Below, piece by piece: positions 1 through 6,718 of a stretch of DNA of 36,994 nucleotides. Each line of letters opens with the position of its first letter. Within the stretch, counting starts at the first letter, position 1. The translations under genes and the position numbers were made by a program. The DNA comes from a virus. Under the pieces are notes generated by a model that did not search any database, was not told the origin of the DNA, and worked only from the letters and a program-made list of their open reading frames with translations. The stretch covers positions 1 through 36,994 of the IMG/VR virus record IMGVR_UViG_3300044960_000747. One strand, 5' to 3'.

Positions 1-29
1 CCGAGGCCGAGCTTCGGGGAAGGAGTTAG
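1..29 (+). CDS. int: 3' end of tyrosine integrase (partial)
   Basis: The first 29 bases encode the last eight residues and TAG stop of the integrase that is complete at 35318-36418; the codons read EAELRGRS then stop. The window therefore begins inside a second copy of the integrase gene, showing that the sequence is circular or tandemly repeated. Confidence 0.9.
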
Positions 30-250
30 AAGGCAACTGGTGGATTGGGCTGTGGTGGCTTGGGGTCGCGTGCCCGCCGCGGCCCTCGATCCGCGCGGCC
101 AAATGGGCCGATAGGCCGCGCGGCCCCGGGATGCTCACGGCGGCCATTCCGCCGAGCGGGCCGGCCCCGCTACACCATTACCTTTTTCGGGGCCGGGCGG
201 TCCGGCCCCATGGCCGGCGATGCATGCCATCGGTCGCCGGTCGCCCGTTG

Positions 251-312
251 CCCCGCTCCGCGCCGGGTCGCTGTCCCCGCCTCATCACCCGCCGGCCGGA
301 GCGGGGTTTTTT
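251..312 (+). terminator. Rho-independent terminator after integrase
   Basis: A 9-bp GC stem (CCCCGCTCC at 251-259 with GGAGCGGGG at 298-306) is followed by six T at 307-312. The 38-nt loop can itself pair (GCCGGGT with ACCCGCCGGC). The region 30-411 holds no convincing gene; it contains this terminator, a GGCCCCG/CGGGGCC inverted repeat near 161-200 and heptad hairpin 319-398. In the second copy (36640-36701) the T run is broken by an A. Confidence 0.7.
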
Positions 313-318
313 GGGCGC

Positions 319-398
319 AAAGAGCGGAGAGCCGAGAGCGGAGACACAGATTCTAGTCTCTTGGCTCTCTGCTCTTCGCTCTTCGCTCTTAGCTCTTT
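319..398 (+). repeat. Type A heptad hairpin element
   Basis: Left arm of AGAGCNN units, an asymmetric centre (gaCACAGATTCTAGTC) and a right arm of NNGCTCT units; arms are complementary, giving a long stem. It ends 13 bp before the start codon at 412. Confidence 0.9.
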
Positions 399-411
399 GG
401 GGAGTGCCAGC

Positions 412-1077
412 ATGGCGACATTCCACCTGGCGAGAATGAACTGGATAGCCGACCTCGACCAGCCGGGGGCCACGGTGATCACGGAGGCCTGGGCGGGGCA
501 TACGGCGGGCTACGTGGCACGGTTGGAGCCGGGCAGGACCAATCCCCTATATGAGGTCGTGCGGCAATTCCTCGATCCGGCCACGGAGGGGCGTAGCGCC
601 TGGGGCAATGGCCGGCGGGTGTATCGGATCGAAGAGCCGGGCGTGTATGAGGCGGAAAGCCGCGGCTGGCAGCGCCAGGTACGGCGGGTATGGTTCGAGA
701 TCGCGGGGGATGGCCGGGTGCGCCCCTGCCTGGACCGTGACGCTGCCATTGCCTCGTTGCACGGCATGACGCTGTCGGAACTCGTGGCGGCCCGCCTGGC
801 GGACTGGACCCAGCGGCCGAGCGACCGCGGTTGGCAGAGGCGGATCGAAAGGGCCCGCCAGGCGAACCAACAGGAAGGACTGCCGCCCTTGGAGGGGACC
901 CCCCGCCAGGTGGATTATGCGGAGGTGGTCCGCCACCAGCGATTGGCCGAGGCTCGCCGGCGTCTGCGGCCTTCGGAGGTGCGGATGCTGTCGGAGGTGA
1001 CCAGTGCCCAGTGGTGGATCGACCACCGGAGGACCCAATGGAGCCGGTTGCTCCTTGCCTTGCGGGCTCCAAGCTGA
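412..1077 (+). CDS. Hypothetical protein, first gene of the early block
   Basis: A 221-residue basic, Arg- and Trp-rich protein with no family I recognise. The start is the ATG at 412, preceded by GGGGAG at 399-404 at normal spacing; an upstream in-frame extension would run through the hairpin repeat and terminator and is rejected. The C-terminal half (residues about 120-221) is predicted mainly helical with many Arg. It is the first gene after the integrase terminator and opens a run of small early genes. A second, 98%-identical copy of its first 64 codons is at 36801-36994, where residue Gln51 is Lys; two further changes are silent, which supports real coding. Confidence 0.75.
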   Translation: MATFHLARMNWIADLDQPGATVITEAWAGHTAGYVARLEPGRTNPLYEVVRQFLDPATEGRSAWGNGRRVYRIEEPGVYEAESRGWQRQVRRVWFEIAGDGRVRPCLDRDAAIASLHGMTLSELVAARLADWTQRPSDRGWQRRIERARQANQQEGLPPLEGTPRQVDYAEVVRHQRLAEARRRLRPSEVRMLSEVTSAQWWIDHRRTQWSRLLLALRAPS

Positions 1078-1119
1078 GAGCAGGGGGCAGGGAGCAGGGA
1101 GCCCCGTGCTCCCTGCCGG
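1078..1119 (+). repeat. Type B heptad hairpin element (short)
   Basis: GCAGGGA units facing CCCTGCC units form a short GC-rich hairpin between the stop at 1077 and the next gene. Confidence 0.75.
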
Positions 1120-1146
1120 CCTCCGCTTCCCTAGGGGGAAGTCGCC

Positions 1147-1473
1147 ATGAGCGTAGTGCAGTTTCGGACGAAGGCGCGGGTGCAGTGGACCGATGCGGCC
1201 CGGTGGCGTATCTACCAGACCGTCGATGGCCGGTACCGCGTGGTCGAAAGCCGCTCGCTCTACGGTCTGCCGACGGTATGGTACGCCCAGGTTTACGTGC
1301 GGGAATCCTGGGGATGGTGCTGGGACCTTTTGGGAAGGCACCGCACGCGCCGGGCCGCGGAACAGCATGTTATCAAGGAGGCTGCGAAGGATGCTCGTAC
1401 TGAAGCGAAGAATCGGCGAAGGACTCGTGCTCAGGCTGGCGGACGGACGGACCGTCCGGCTGGAGGTGCTTGA
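1147..1473 (+). CDS. Hypothetical small early protein
   Basis: A 108-residue basic protein. Residues about 20-75 form a compact segment rich in aromatic residues (WRIYQTVDGRYRVV, GWCWDLLGRH) that looks like a small beta domain; the last 35 residues are Arg/Ala-rich. The start ATG follows AGGGGGAAG. The 3' end overlaps the csrA-like gene by 83 bases in another frame, so the two are probably translationally coupled. The family is not recognised. The C-terminal tail could be an accident of the overlap, but the first 75 codons look genuinely coding. Confidence 0.6.
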   Translation: MSVVQFRTKARVQWTDAARWRIYQTVDGRYRVVESRSLYGLPTVWYAQVYVRESWGWCWDLLGRHRTRRAAEQHVIKEAAKDARTEAKNRRRTRAQAGGRTDRPAGGA

Positions 1474-1579
1474 CGCTGGCCGGCACGGGCTGCGCCTGGG
1501 GATCGAAGCCCCGGCGGACATACATGTCCTGCGGGAAGAATTGTGCACGCACGACGCGAAAGGAACCCCCCGTGAATGA
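1391..1579 (+). CDS. csrA: CsrA-like carbon storage regulator, RNA-binding protein
   Basis: A 62-residue protein starting MLVLKRRIGE and carrying the CsrA pattern through GIEAPADIHVLREEL. CsrA is a small dimeric post-transcriptional regulator that binds GGA motifs in mRNA leaders and blocks or stabilises transcripts. Residues equivalent to the E. coli RNA-binding positions L4, R6 and R44 are present (L4, R6, R48 after a 4-residue insertion), so it should be functional. The start ATG at 1391 has AAGGAGG at 1376-1382. Two GGA motifs flank the ribosome site and start, compatible with autorepression. It overlaps the preceding gene by 83 bases and the next by 8. Phage-borne csrA genes are uncommon. 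Confidence 0.88.
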   Translation: MLVLKRRIGEGLVLRLADGRTVRLEVLDAGRHGLRLGIEAPADIHVLREELCTHDAKGTPRE

Positions 1580-2519
1580 GATGACCGTCCGAAGCGAAGT
1601 ACCGGCGCCTCTGGCCCCGGCGGTGCCGCGGGAACAGATCGCCCATCTGGAAACGGTGGCCGGTTGGTGTGAGTCGTTGGCCCGCAGCCCCCTGGGACGC
1701 TTCGAGCGAGCGTTTTGCCTGGCCGCGGCCATGCGGCGCCTCCGCGGCCTGGTCACCGACCAGATGATGGCCGACGTGATGGCCCTGCAGGGTTCTCCCC
1801 TGGGATTCCGGACCGACCGGGACGAGGCCGGGGGCTACCCCTTGAGCGTCGTCAAGGAGGTGGTCATCGAGGCCACGCTCCGCGGGCTGAGACTGGTGGG
1901 CAACGAGGTGAACATCATCGCCGGGCGGTGCTACGTGACCAAGGAGGGGCTATTGCGACTGGTGCGGAACTGGCCGGGCCTGGCCAATCTCCGCTTGGAC
2001 CTCCGGGCTCCCAAGATCGAGGGGGATTGGGCTCTGGTGCCCTGCCGGGCCACCTGGACGCTCTACGGCGAACCCCGGGTCTTGGATTGCACGGCCGAGA
2101 GGTCCATTCCTGTGCGTGTGAACAAGGGGATGATCGTCGACGCCATTCTGGGGAAGGCCCAGCGCAAGCTCTTGGCCCGCATCTATGAGCAACTCTGTGG
2201 GGATGCGGCCCACCTGGCCGACGAGGACGAGACGCCGGCGGGTGCGGACCCATCTGCCGGCAGCGGCGCCCCCTGTCCCGAGGTGGCCGCCCCCAGTTCT
2301 CCGCTGGAGGAGTACCTGCGGCAAATCCACGGGGCTACGGACCGCCGGCAGATTGGCCAGACGGTCAAAATGGCGGCGGTGGACCCGCAATTGTCGGCCG
2401 AGGACCGGGCCCAGGTGGTGCAGGCCGCCAACCGCCGTAGCGGCGAATTGCGGACCGGCAAACCAGAACAGCAGAATCTGATCGATACCCAGGCAAGCGC
2501 ACCAGAAGCAGGATGGTAG
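1572..2519 (+). CDS. Phage early protein, possible single-strand annealing recombinase (RecT-like)
   Basis: A 315-residue protein. The core (residues about 60-200) has a pattern I associate with phage proteins near recombination genes: a GFRTD stretch, then IEATLRGLRLVGNEVNIIAG, then CYVTKEG. The overall order, with a helical N-terminus, a central sheet with GR.Y.TKEG, and a disordered acidic tail (PAGADPSAGSGAPCP), resembles RecT/Erf-type annealing proteins, but the match is by eye only. The start is taken as GTG 1572, with AAGGA 8 bases upstream and overlapping the csrA stop; ATG 1581 is the alternative. It could equally be an uncharacterised replication accessory protein. Confidence 0.45.
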   Translation: MNEMTVRSEVPAPLAPAVPREQIAHLETVAGWCESLARSPLGRFERAFCLAAAMRRLRGLVTDQMMADVMALQGSPLGFRTDRDEAGGYPLSVVKEVVIEATLRGLRLVGNEVNIIAGRCYVTKEGLLRLVRNWPGLANLRLDLRAPKIEGDWALVPCRATWTLYGEPRVLDCTAERSIPVRVNKGMIVDAILGKAQRKLLARIYEQLCGDAAHLADEDETPAGADPSAGSGAPCPEVAAPSSPLEEYLRQIHGATDRRQIGQTVKMAAVDPQLSAEDRAQVVQAANRRSGELRTGKPEQQNLIDTQASAPEAGW

Positions 2520-2531
2520 GAGGCGGTCGGC

Positions 2532-2804
2532 ATGGAAGGCGTGATCACGGGGATGATCCTGGCCGTGGTGGGATGGTGGAGCTGGACGCGGATTCCGCTG
2601 GCCGGGCGGAGGCTGCCGGGCGCAAGTCCTTTGGACCCGTCGGTGCCGCTGCTCCGCGCTGCGCGCTACCTGCGTGCGTTGTGCCGCGAGGCCCACCGCG
2701 TGCGACGCCTGGGCGCCTATAGCCAGGCCGCGGACCGCTGCGCGGCGGTGATTGCGGCCTTGGAAGGAGCGCAGGTGGAAGAACGCAGACTGGCATCGGG
2801 CTAA
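2532..2804 (+). CDS. Small protein with one N-terminal membrane helix
   Basis: A 90-residue protein with a hydrophobic segment at residues 4-19 (VITGMILAVVGWWSW), followed by a basic, Ala/Arg-rich helical region. A good ribosome site (AGGAGG at 2518-2523) precedes ATG 2532. Its topology suggests an inner-membrane anchor with a cytoplasmic helical domain. No family recognised. It sits 12 bases after the previous stop and 20 before the next gene, inside the early operon. Confidence 0.65.
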   Translation: MEGVITGMILAVVGWWSWTRIPLAGRRLPGASPLDPSVPLLRAARYLRALCREAHRVRRLGAYSQAADRCAAVIAALEGAQVEERRLASG

Positions 2805-2824
2805 AAGAAATTGGGAGGTCCAGG

Positions 2825-3115
2825 ATGGCGGCTTGGAAAACGGTCAACGTGTGCGAGTACGACGTGGCCAGGGCCGGCGTAGGTTGCGGCGAATGTTATG
2901 CGTGCCGGCTGCAACTGCTGCAGCGCAGGTTGGACGAGCTTGTTGCCGCGGTGCGCCGAATGCGGCAGGCGGAACAATCCTACCGTGAATTCGTATGGCT
3001 CGGTGGTCCTCCCGGACGATCGAGGTCCCCGGCGAGAAACGCCGGACTGCAGCTCATGGAGGCCGAGGCCGTGGTGGACCGGATGTTGGAGGAGTTGGAG
3101 GGGGAAGAGTCGTGA
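2825..3115 (+). CDS. Small Cys-rich protein (possible zinc-binding)
   Basis: A 96-residue protein with four cysteines near the N-terminus (C10 and the CGECYAC cluster), a spacing that could bind zinc, followed by a helical, possibly coiled-coil region ending in an acidic C-terminus. GGGAGG lies upstream of ATG 2825. The stop overlaps the next start in a GTGA arrangement, so the pair is likely coupled. Bases 2995-3031 inside it are identical to 17706-17742 in the tail chaperone gene, but read in another frame. Function unknown. Confidence 0.6.
   Translation: MAAWKTVNVCEYDVARAGVGCGECYACRLQLLQRRLDELVAAVRRMRQAEQSYREFVWLGGPPGRSRSPARNAGLQLMEAEAVVDRMLEELEGEES
2995..3031 (+). repeat. 37-bp exact direct repeat, copy 1
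   Basis: Positions 2995-3031 (starting ATGGCTCGGTGG) are identical to 17706-17742. Here the sequence is read in the frame giving LGGPPGRSR; in the second copy it gives MARWSSRTIEVP. Confidence 0.9.
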
Positions 3116-3432
3116 GCCGCGCTAAAGGTCGATGCTGCGATACCTGCCATCAACCTGTCAGTCCAGGAGAAGGCGTTCTGGTCATTGACGAGCATGAGGC
3201 TTTGATGGTCGCCCACAAGATCAAACAGTACCCGTGCCAGCGAATACCGCGAGCGTGCTGGCGCTGGGGACATGACCGCTGCATCCAAGGGGGTAATTTC
3301 ATCATCCCGGATGATTGCATCGATACGCCGCGCAAGGCGTTAGGATGGACGCTGGAACTCGTGAGGTATGAGTGGTTCGCCGGCACCGATTGGGATGTGA
3401 TGATGGACCGATTGGGGTACGTTGAGGGCTAA
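3112..3432 (+). CDS. Hypothetical Cys-rich protein, treble-clef-like zinc site
   Basis: A 106-residue protein starting at GTG 3112, overlapping the previous stop by four bases. The N-terminus has CCDTCHQP and, about 35 residues later, C.....C with WGHDRC, a layout compatible with a zinc-binding fold of the small phage DNA-interacting type. The C-terminal half (TLELVRYEWFAGTDWDVM) has no recognised motif. The alternative ATG start at 2995 lies inside the upstream gene within the 37-bp repeat and would add a low-complexity Gly/Arg segment, so it is rejected. Function unknown. Confidence 0.6.
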   Translation: MSRAKGRCCDTCHQPVSPGEGVLVIDEHEALMVAHKIKQYPCQRIPRACWRWGHDRCIQGGNFIIPDDCIDTPRKALGWTLELVRYEWFAGTDWDVMMDRLGYVEG

Positions 3433-3445
3433 AAGGAGGGTGGCG

Positions 3446-3640
3446 ATGATTGACTACTGGCGCGTCCGATTCGATTTCGGCATGACGGCTGAGGGCTGCG
3501 CGACACCAGAAGAAATGGCTCGCGAGTACCCAGGGGCAGCGGCCTGCTACCGCACATTGCAGGCCATGATGGCTGCGCGTGCGATGAGGGACCACAGGCA
3601 GTTCGAGCATCTGACGTACTGCGATCGGCCTGCCAAATAG
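3446..3640 (+). CDS. Hypothetical small protein
   Basis: A 64-residue protein beginning MIDYWRVRFD. A strong ribosome site (AAAAGGAGG at 3431-3439) sits seven bases before ATG 3446, which decides this start over ATG 3422. No recognisable domain. It is the last intact small gene before a broken gene fragment and the replication protein. Confidence 0.6.
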   Translation: MIDYWRVRFDFGMTAEGCATPEEMAREYPGAAACYRTLQAMMAARAMRDHRQFEHLTYCDRPAK

Positions 3641-3642
3641 CA

Positions 3643-3807
3643 TGGGAACGGTGGCCAGGCTATGACATCATCACCTGGGTTGACCCGCGTCGTGTGTCTG
3701 GCGAGGTGCCCGGTTACTGCTTCCTGCGGGCGGGATTTCGCCGGGTGCGGCGGACACGCAGGGGGTTGATCGAGATGGCGGCCGCGCCGAAAACGGTGCG
3801 GGCTTAG
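3643..3807 (+). pseudogene. C-terminal remnant of a common phage protein
   Basis: This frame encodes about 54 residues (ITWVDPRRV, then PGYCFLRAGFRRV, then RRGLIEM) that match the C-terminal half of a small protein widespread in actinobacterial and other phages, recalled pattern FVD..V....PG.CF.KAGFR.VG.TK.GL. The N-terminal half, which usually contains an FRNEG...SS.LI segment, is missing and there is no ATG, GTG or TTG start with a ribosome site at the right place. The frame stays open upstream but overlaps 3446-3640. I read it as a truncated gene. The rest of 3808-3884 holds only small GC hairpins. Confidence 0.5.
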
Positions 3808-3884
3808 GCCGCTACAAGCGGCGGGCGGGTGCAAGCCCCGCCGGCGGCACTGCCGGGGCGGTCCCGGCCAACGGAGTTAGCGCG

Positions 3885-4742
3885 ATGGGCGCGGACTGGA
3901 TTCCCGTGAGCATCGACTTGGCCAGCCGGGAGGAAGTCCTCCTGCTCGCGTCCACGCTACGTCGCTCGCCGGCTGAGATAGTCGGTCTGCTGGTCATCAC
4001 CTGGTCATGGTTTTCGCGCGAGACCCTCGACGGCGTGACCCGTCTGGACGTGGATGCCTTGGCGCGCGGAATTGGCGTGCCCGCATCTTTCCTCCAGGCG
4101 GCTGCTGCCGTCGGCTGGCTCTCCGTCACGGAACATGGCTGCGCGGTGCCCAAGTTCGACCGATGGTTATCTCCAACCGCCAAGCGGCGTACCCTGGAGC
4201 GTTTGCGGCAGGCCAATCATCGGCTGGCTAAGAAGGCCCACGGAATCCGGGAGCCCTGTCACGCTTGTGTCACGCAGATGTCACGCTCGATGCGTGACGG
4301 AAAGACAGTACAAGAACAAATAGAAGTACAAGATCCTCCTCCGACGACTTCGTCGTCGTCGTCGGATCTTGCGCGGCCTCCGCCGCGAAAGACGACGACG
4401 GCGACGACGGCGGAGGGATGCAACGGGTCGGTGAAGGACTGCGCGCTGGGAATCTGCGCCGCGCTGTGGCCAGGCCGGCGGGAACCGATCACCGATAGCC
4501 GCGACCAGCGGTTGCTCTACCAACTGGCCGTGGCCGCCCAGAATGGCCACCGGCCATGGATCCGGCGGCTGGTACAGGCCGCGCGCCAATCCCGCGCCCG
4601 GGCGCCGATGGCTTGGGTGCTGGCCAAGCTGGCGACCTACGCGCCGGAAGGCACGGACGTGGAGCGACTTTTGGCGGCGATCGAGGTACCCGCCTGGGCC
4701 CTGGCCGACCCAAGGCATTGGCCCGATGCAACTGGCGGGTGA
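3885..4742 (+). CDS. Phage replication initiator-like protein (winged-helix N-terminus)
   Basis: A 285-residue protein. Residues 4-110 have the pattern of phage replication/primosome proteins of the O/DnaD type: WIPVSIDL, a run of helices, VITWSWFSRE, LDVDALARGIGVPASF and GWLSV....VPKFDRW, a winged-helix DNA-binding domain. A low-complexity linker (residues about 140-180, Ser/Pro/Thr rich) leads to a C-terminal helical domain (about 185-285) that may contact the helicase. As in phage lambda O, the linker-coding DNA carries inverted repeats (4330-4412) that could be the origin. It lies at the end of the early block, as expected. No helicase or primase gene is visible, so host machinery is probably recruited. 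Confidence 0.65.
   Translation: MGADWIPVSIDLASREEVLLLASTLRRSPAEIVGLLVITWSWFSRETLDGVTRLDVDALARGIGVPASFLQAAAAVGWLSVTEHGCAVPKFDRWLSPTAKRRTLERLRQANHRLAKKAHGIREPCHACVTQMSRSMRDGKTVQEQIEVQDPPPTTSSSSSDLARPPPRKTTTATTAEGCNGSVKDCALGICAALWPGRREPITDSRDQRLLYQLAVAAQNGHRPWIRRLVQAARQSRARAPMAWVLAKLATYAPEGTDVERLLAAIEVPAWALADPRHWPDATGG
4330..4412. other. Candidate replication origin hairpins inside replication gene
   Basis: AAGATCC (4330-4336) pairs with GGATCTT (4364-4370), and GACGAC (4343-4348) with GTCGTC (4358-4363), forming a stem with one bulge; a GCGGCCTCCGCCGC hairpin and repeated GACGAC units follow. The position in the linker region of an O-like gene mirrors the lambda origin. The Ser/Thr codon runs could also produce this by chance. 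Confidence 0.3.
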
Positions 4743-5064
4743 CGCCGACGACTGGGCGATTTGGTGGCGGGACATGGAGCTGGTGCGCCGGCTCTTGGAG
4801 GGGCGGGATTGGCAGGATTTGCCGGTCGATGCCGAGTTGGTAGCGCAGTACCGCCGCCGGCTGGGTCGGGGTCTGGACCCGCTGGAGATCGTGGGTCCTC
4901 CGCCGTCGTTGGTGGCGGCCCGGGCGGCCATGCTCCGCGAGGGCCCTGGCCATATCACGGACAGGGGGAGAATCCTCCCTAGCAGGTTGGAGGTGGGGGA
5001 GGAGGAAATCCCCGGCCGCCGGCGGGCCAGAGGTGCGGGAAATCCGCAGCGGATCAGGTCTTGA
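4726..5064 (+). CDS. Hypothetical protein coupled to replication gene
   Basis: A 112-residue protein whose ATG overlaps the end of the replication gene by 17 bases. It starts MQLAGDADDWAIWWRDME and is rich in Arg, Leu and Asp, with helical segments to residue 80 and a basic tail. No known motif. The overlap suggests translational coupling and a helper role in replication (for example a loader), but this is context only. Its stop codon lies within the terminator stem that closes the early operon. Confidence 0.55.
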   Translation: MQLAGDADDWAIWWRDMELVRRLLEGRDWQDLPVDAELVAQYRRRLGRGLDPLEIVGPPPSLVAARAAMLREGPGHITDRGRILPSRLEVGEEEIPGRRRARGAGNPQRIRS

Positions 5065-5076
5065 TCCGGATTTTTT
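5041..5076 (+). terminator. Rho-independent terminator closing the early operon
   Basis: Nested inverted repeat: AATCCG (5041-5046) with CGGATT (5067-5072) outside, and GGATCA (5051-5056) with TGATCC (5062-5067) inside, followed by T6 at 5071-5076. It overlaps the stop of the upstream gene. Confidence 0.6.
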
Positions 5077-5077
5077 C

Positions 5078-5106
5078 TTGACACTTTTTCCGTTGGTATT
5101 CACTCG
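5078..5106 (+). promoter_or_regulatory. Possible promoter for packaging genes (-35 TTGACA)
   Basis: A perfect TTGACA at 5078-5083 follows directly on the terminator and sits about 120 bases before the packaging operon. At 16-17 bp spacing the -10 is poor (around 5100-5106); TATTCA at 5097 is too close. The placement between operons is the main support. Confidence 0.3.
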
Positions 5107-5130
5107 TGCGTGGGGGCGGGCGTACAAAGG

Positions 5131-5203
5131 AGCTAAGAGCGGAGAGCGAAGAGCCAAGACACCGATTCTCGTCTCTCCGCTCTACGCTCTCTGCTCTACG
5201 CTG
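5131..5203 (+). repeat. Type A heptad hairpin element
   Basis: AGAGCNN units, a centre with ACACCGATTCTCGTC, then NNGCTCT units. It ends three bases before the ATG at 5206, so the mRNA start region would be next to a stable hairpin and has no other ribosome site. Confidence 0.9.
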
Positions 5204-5205
5204 CT

Positions 5206-6204
5206 ATGGACGCACGTTATTGGTGTGAGTGGCTTTGCGAGTTGCGCCGGGCGCTGGTGCGGTTCGCCGAGTCCCAGGCGGCTGTTCCAGGGGAGGATGT
5301 CTGGCGGCGGATTGCCGGTTTTACTCCCGGAATCTCGGGGGATGCCCGCAGGGATGCGCTGGTGCCGCGGGTGCTGGAACTCCAGACAAAGGCGGCCTGC
5401 GGGCAATGGGATGCCGAGGCGGTGGAGGCGGCCGTTTCGCTTTTGGAGGCGGCCGTGGACCTGGAGCCCGAGCCCAGTGCCCAGGTGGAATCGATCGAGG
5501 AACTCGACCGCCAGCGGGTGCCCGACCATCAAATCTGCCTGATCTACGGGTTCGTGGACGACCGGGGTCGGCCGGAGCTGTGGAAACTCGGCCAAGAGCG
5601 GGCCCGGCCCGGGACGTGGACCGGCGGGGACTGGACGCCCCCCTTGGTGGCCCGGCATCGCCAGTGGGTCGCGGACCAGCGCCAGGCCATAGCGCAGTTG
5701 GCCTGTCAACTGCGGTCCAAACTTCCCCGCAGGCCGCAGGCCCCGGAATCCGTGGAGCAGCTTTTGCGCGAGGGGGTGTCGGCGGCCCAAGTGGCGGCCA
5801 TGACGGGGCGGCCCGTGGAGGAAGTCTTGTCCGAAGCGGAGCGGTTGCAACTGGCGGTGCCGCGGGAATACGGGGTGCCTGTGGCGGCCCGGGCGCCCCA
5901 AGAACCGGACCTGGACGATTGGGCCCGAGCCGCGGCGGTGCTGCGGCGGCGGGGGTTATTGAGCCCGTCGGAGGACGATTTTTCGCTGGACGACTGGAGC
6001 CAGGTGCGGGAGTTCGGCCGGCTGCAGGCGGCCGGCCAATCCCTGCGTCAAATCGCAGAGCACCTGGGCATCAGCTATCGCGCTGTGCGCCGACTGAAGG
6101 ACCAGTGGGAGGCGCTCGATGAAAGACAGCAAAGACCAAAGAGCGAAGAGCAAGGAGCCGAGCAGCAAGCGTCGCAAAGCGGCCCGCCCGAAGAAGACGC
6201 ATAA
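5206..6204 (+). CDS. HTH-containing protein of packaging block
   Basis: A 332-residue protein. Two helix-turn-helix-like segments are visible: residues about 188-212 (LREGVSAAQVAAMTGRPVEE) and 275-300 (GQSLRQIAEHLGISYRAVRR). The rest is helical with acidic patches. DNA-binding proteins just upstream of terminase genes often act as terminase small subunits or pac/cos recognition proteins, so this may share that role with the next gene or regulate the late operon. There is no Shine-Dalgarno before ATG 5206, which directly follows a hairpin. The C-terminal 25 residues are low-complexity, Gln/Glu-rich, and are encoded by DNA resembling a heptad-repeat left arm (6128-6160). Confidence 0.6.
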   Translation: MDARYWCEWLCELRRALVRFAESQAAVPGEDVWRRIAGFTPGISGDARRDALVPRVLELQTKAACGQWDAEAVEAAVSLLEAAVDLEPEPSAQVESIEELDRQRVPDHQICLIYGFVDDRGRPELWKLGQERARPGTWTGGDWTPPLVARHRQWVADQRQAIAQLACQLRSKLPRRPQAPESVEQLLREGVSAAQVAAMTGRPVEEVLSEAERLQLAVPREYGVPVAARAPQEPDLDDWARAAAVLRRRGLLSPSEDDFSLDDWSQVREFGRLQAAGQSLRQIAEHLGISYRAVRRLKDQWEALDERQQRPKSEEQGAEQQASQSGPPEEDA

Positions 6205-6718
6205 GCTCAGTCCCGGGGCGGTTCGCCAGGCCCAGCGGGCGTGGCTCATGGGTTGCCCCCAGGCCCAGATCGCCCAGCGTCTGGGGGTGACCCGGCAGGC
6301 GATCGCCGCCCTGGTGGCCCATTGGCGCGAGGAGTGGCGGGCCGATGCGCTCCGCTGCCGGGACGAGGTGTTGGCCGCCCTGCGCATGTTGCGCTACGAG
6401 GCCTGGCGGCGGCATGGCCAGGCGATGCGCGTCCCGCAGTCCCACGAGCAGATCTTCGAGGAACTGCGGCGAGTGGGGGCTAAGGGCCAGCCGCTCAAGC
6501 GGGTCCTGGGAACCATCCGGCGTTGGGACCAAGCCGGTTGGCTGCGGCTGGTAGCATGGACGATCGAGCACGAGGCACGGCTGTTGGGCGTCTACCGGCA
6601 ACCGGAAGGTGCTGGCCTGGAATTGCGGGTCGCCGGCCGGGCCCCCGAGGATGTGGAGCGGTCCCTGGTGGAGCGGATCCAGAGGTTGTTGGGCCATGGT
6701 GCGTCGGACCATCCCTAA
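6119..6718 (+). CDS. Probable terminase small subunit (HTH)
   Basis: A 199-residue protein with a very basic N-terminus (Lys/Arg-rich to residue 30) and an HTH at about residues 40-65 (GCPQAQIAQRLGVTRQAIAA) followed by WREEW. This arrangement directly before the large terminase is typical of small subunits that bind the packaging site. ATG 6119 follows GGGAGG at 6107-6112. It overlaps the preceding gene by 86 bases in another frame and the large terminase by 23. The Lys/Arg-rich N-terminus is encoded by sequence similar to heptad repeat units (RAKSKE). Confidence 0.65.
   Translation: MKDSKDQRAKSKEPSSKRRKAARPKKTHKLSPGAVRQAQRAWLMGCPQAQIAQRLGVTRQAIAALVAHWREEWRADALRCRDEVLAALRMLRYEAWRRHGQAMRVPQSHEQIFEELRRVGAKGQPLKRVLGTIRRWDQAGWLRLVAWTIEHEARLLGVYRQPEGAGLELRVAGRAPEDVERSLVERIQRLLGHGASDHP

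Larger units (their letters stand above)
1..605 (+). repeat. Terminal direct repeat, left copy (98% identical to 36390-36994)
   Basis: Compared base by base by eye, positions 1-605 align to 36390-36994 at a constant offset of 36389 with 12 substitutions and no indels. The repeat covers the integrase tail, the downstream intergenic region with its terminator, a heptad hairpin and the start of the next gene. The mismatches make it more than a simple end overlap of one clonal circular molecule. Confidence 0.95.

Noticed and set aside
547-1548. Long minus-strand frames opposite early and structural genes
   Set aside because: They are shadows of GC-rich coding DNA with rare-amino-acid composition, no ribosome sites and overlap of well-supported + strand genes.
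3422-3807. Programmed frameshift joining 3446-3640 to the downstream fragment
   Set aside because: No slippery sequence, and the upstream protein does not resemble the missing N-terminal half of the fragment's family.
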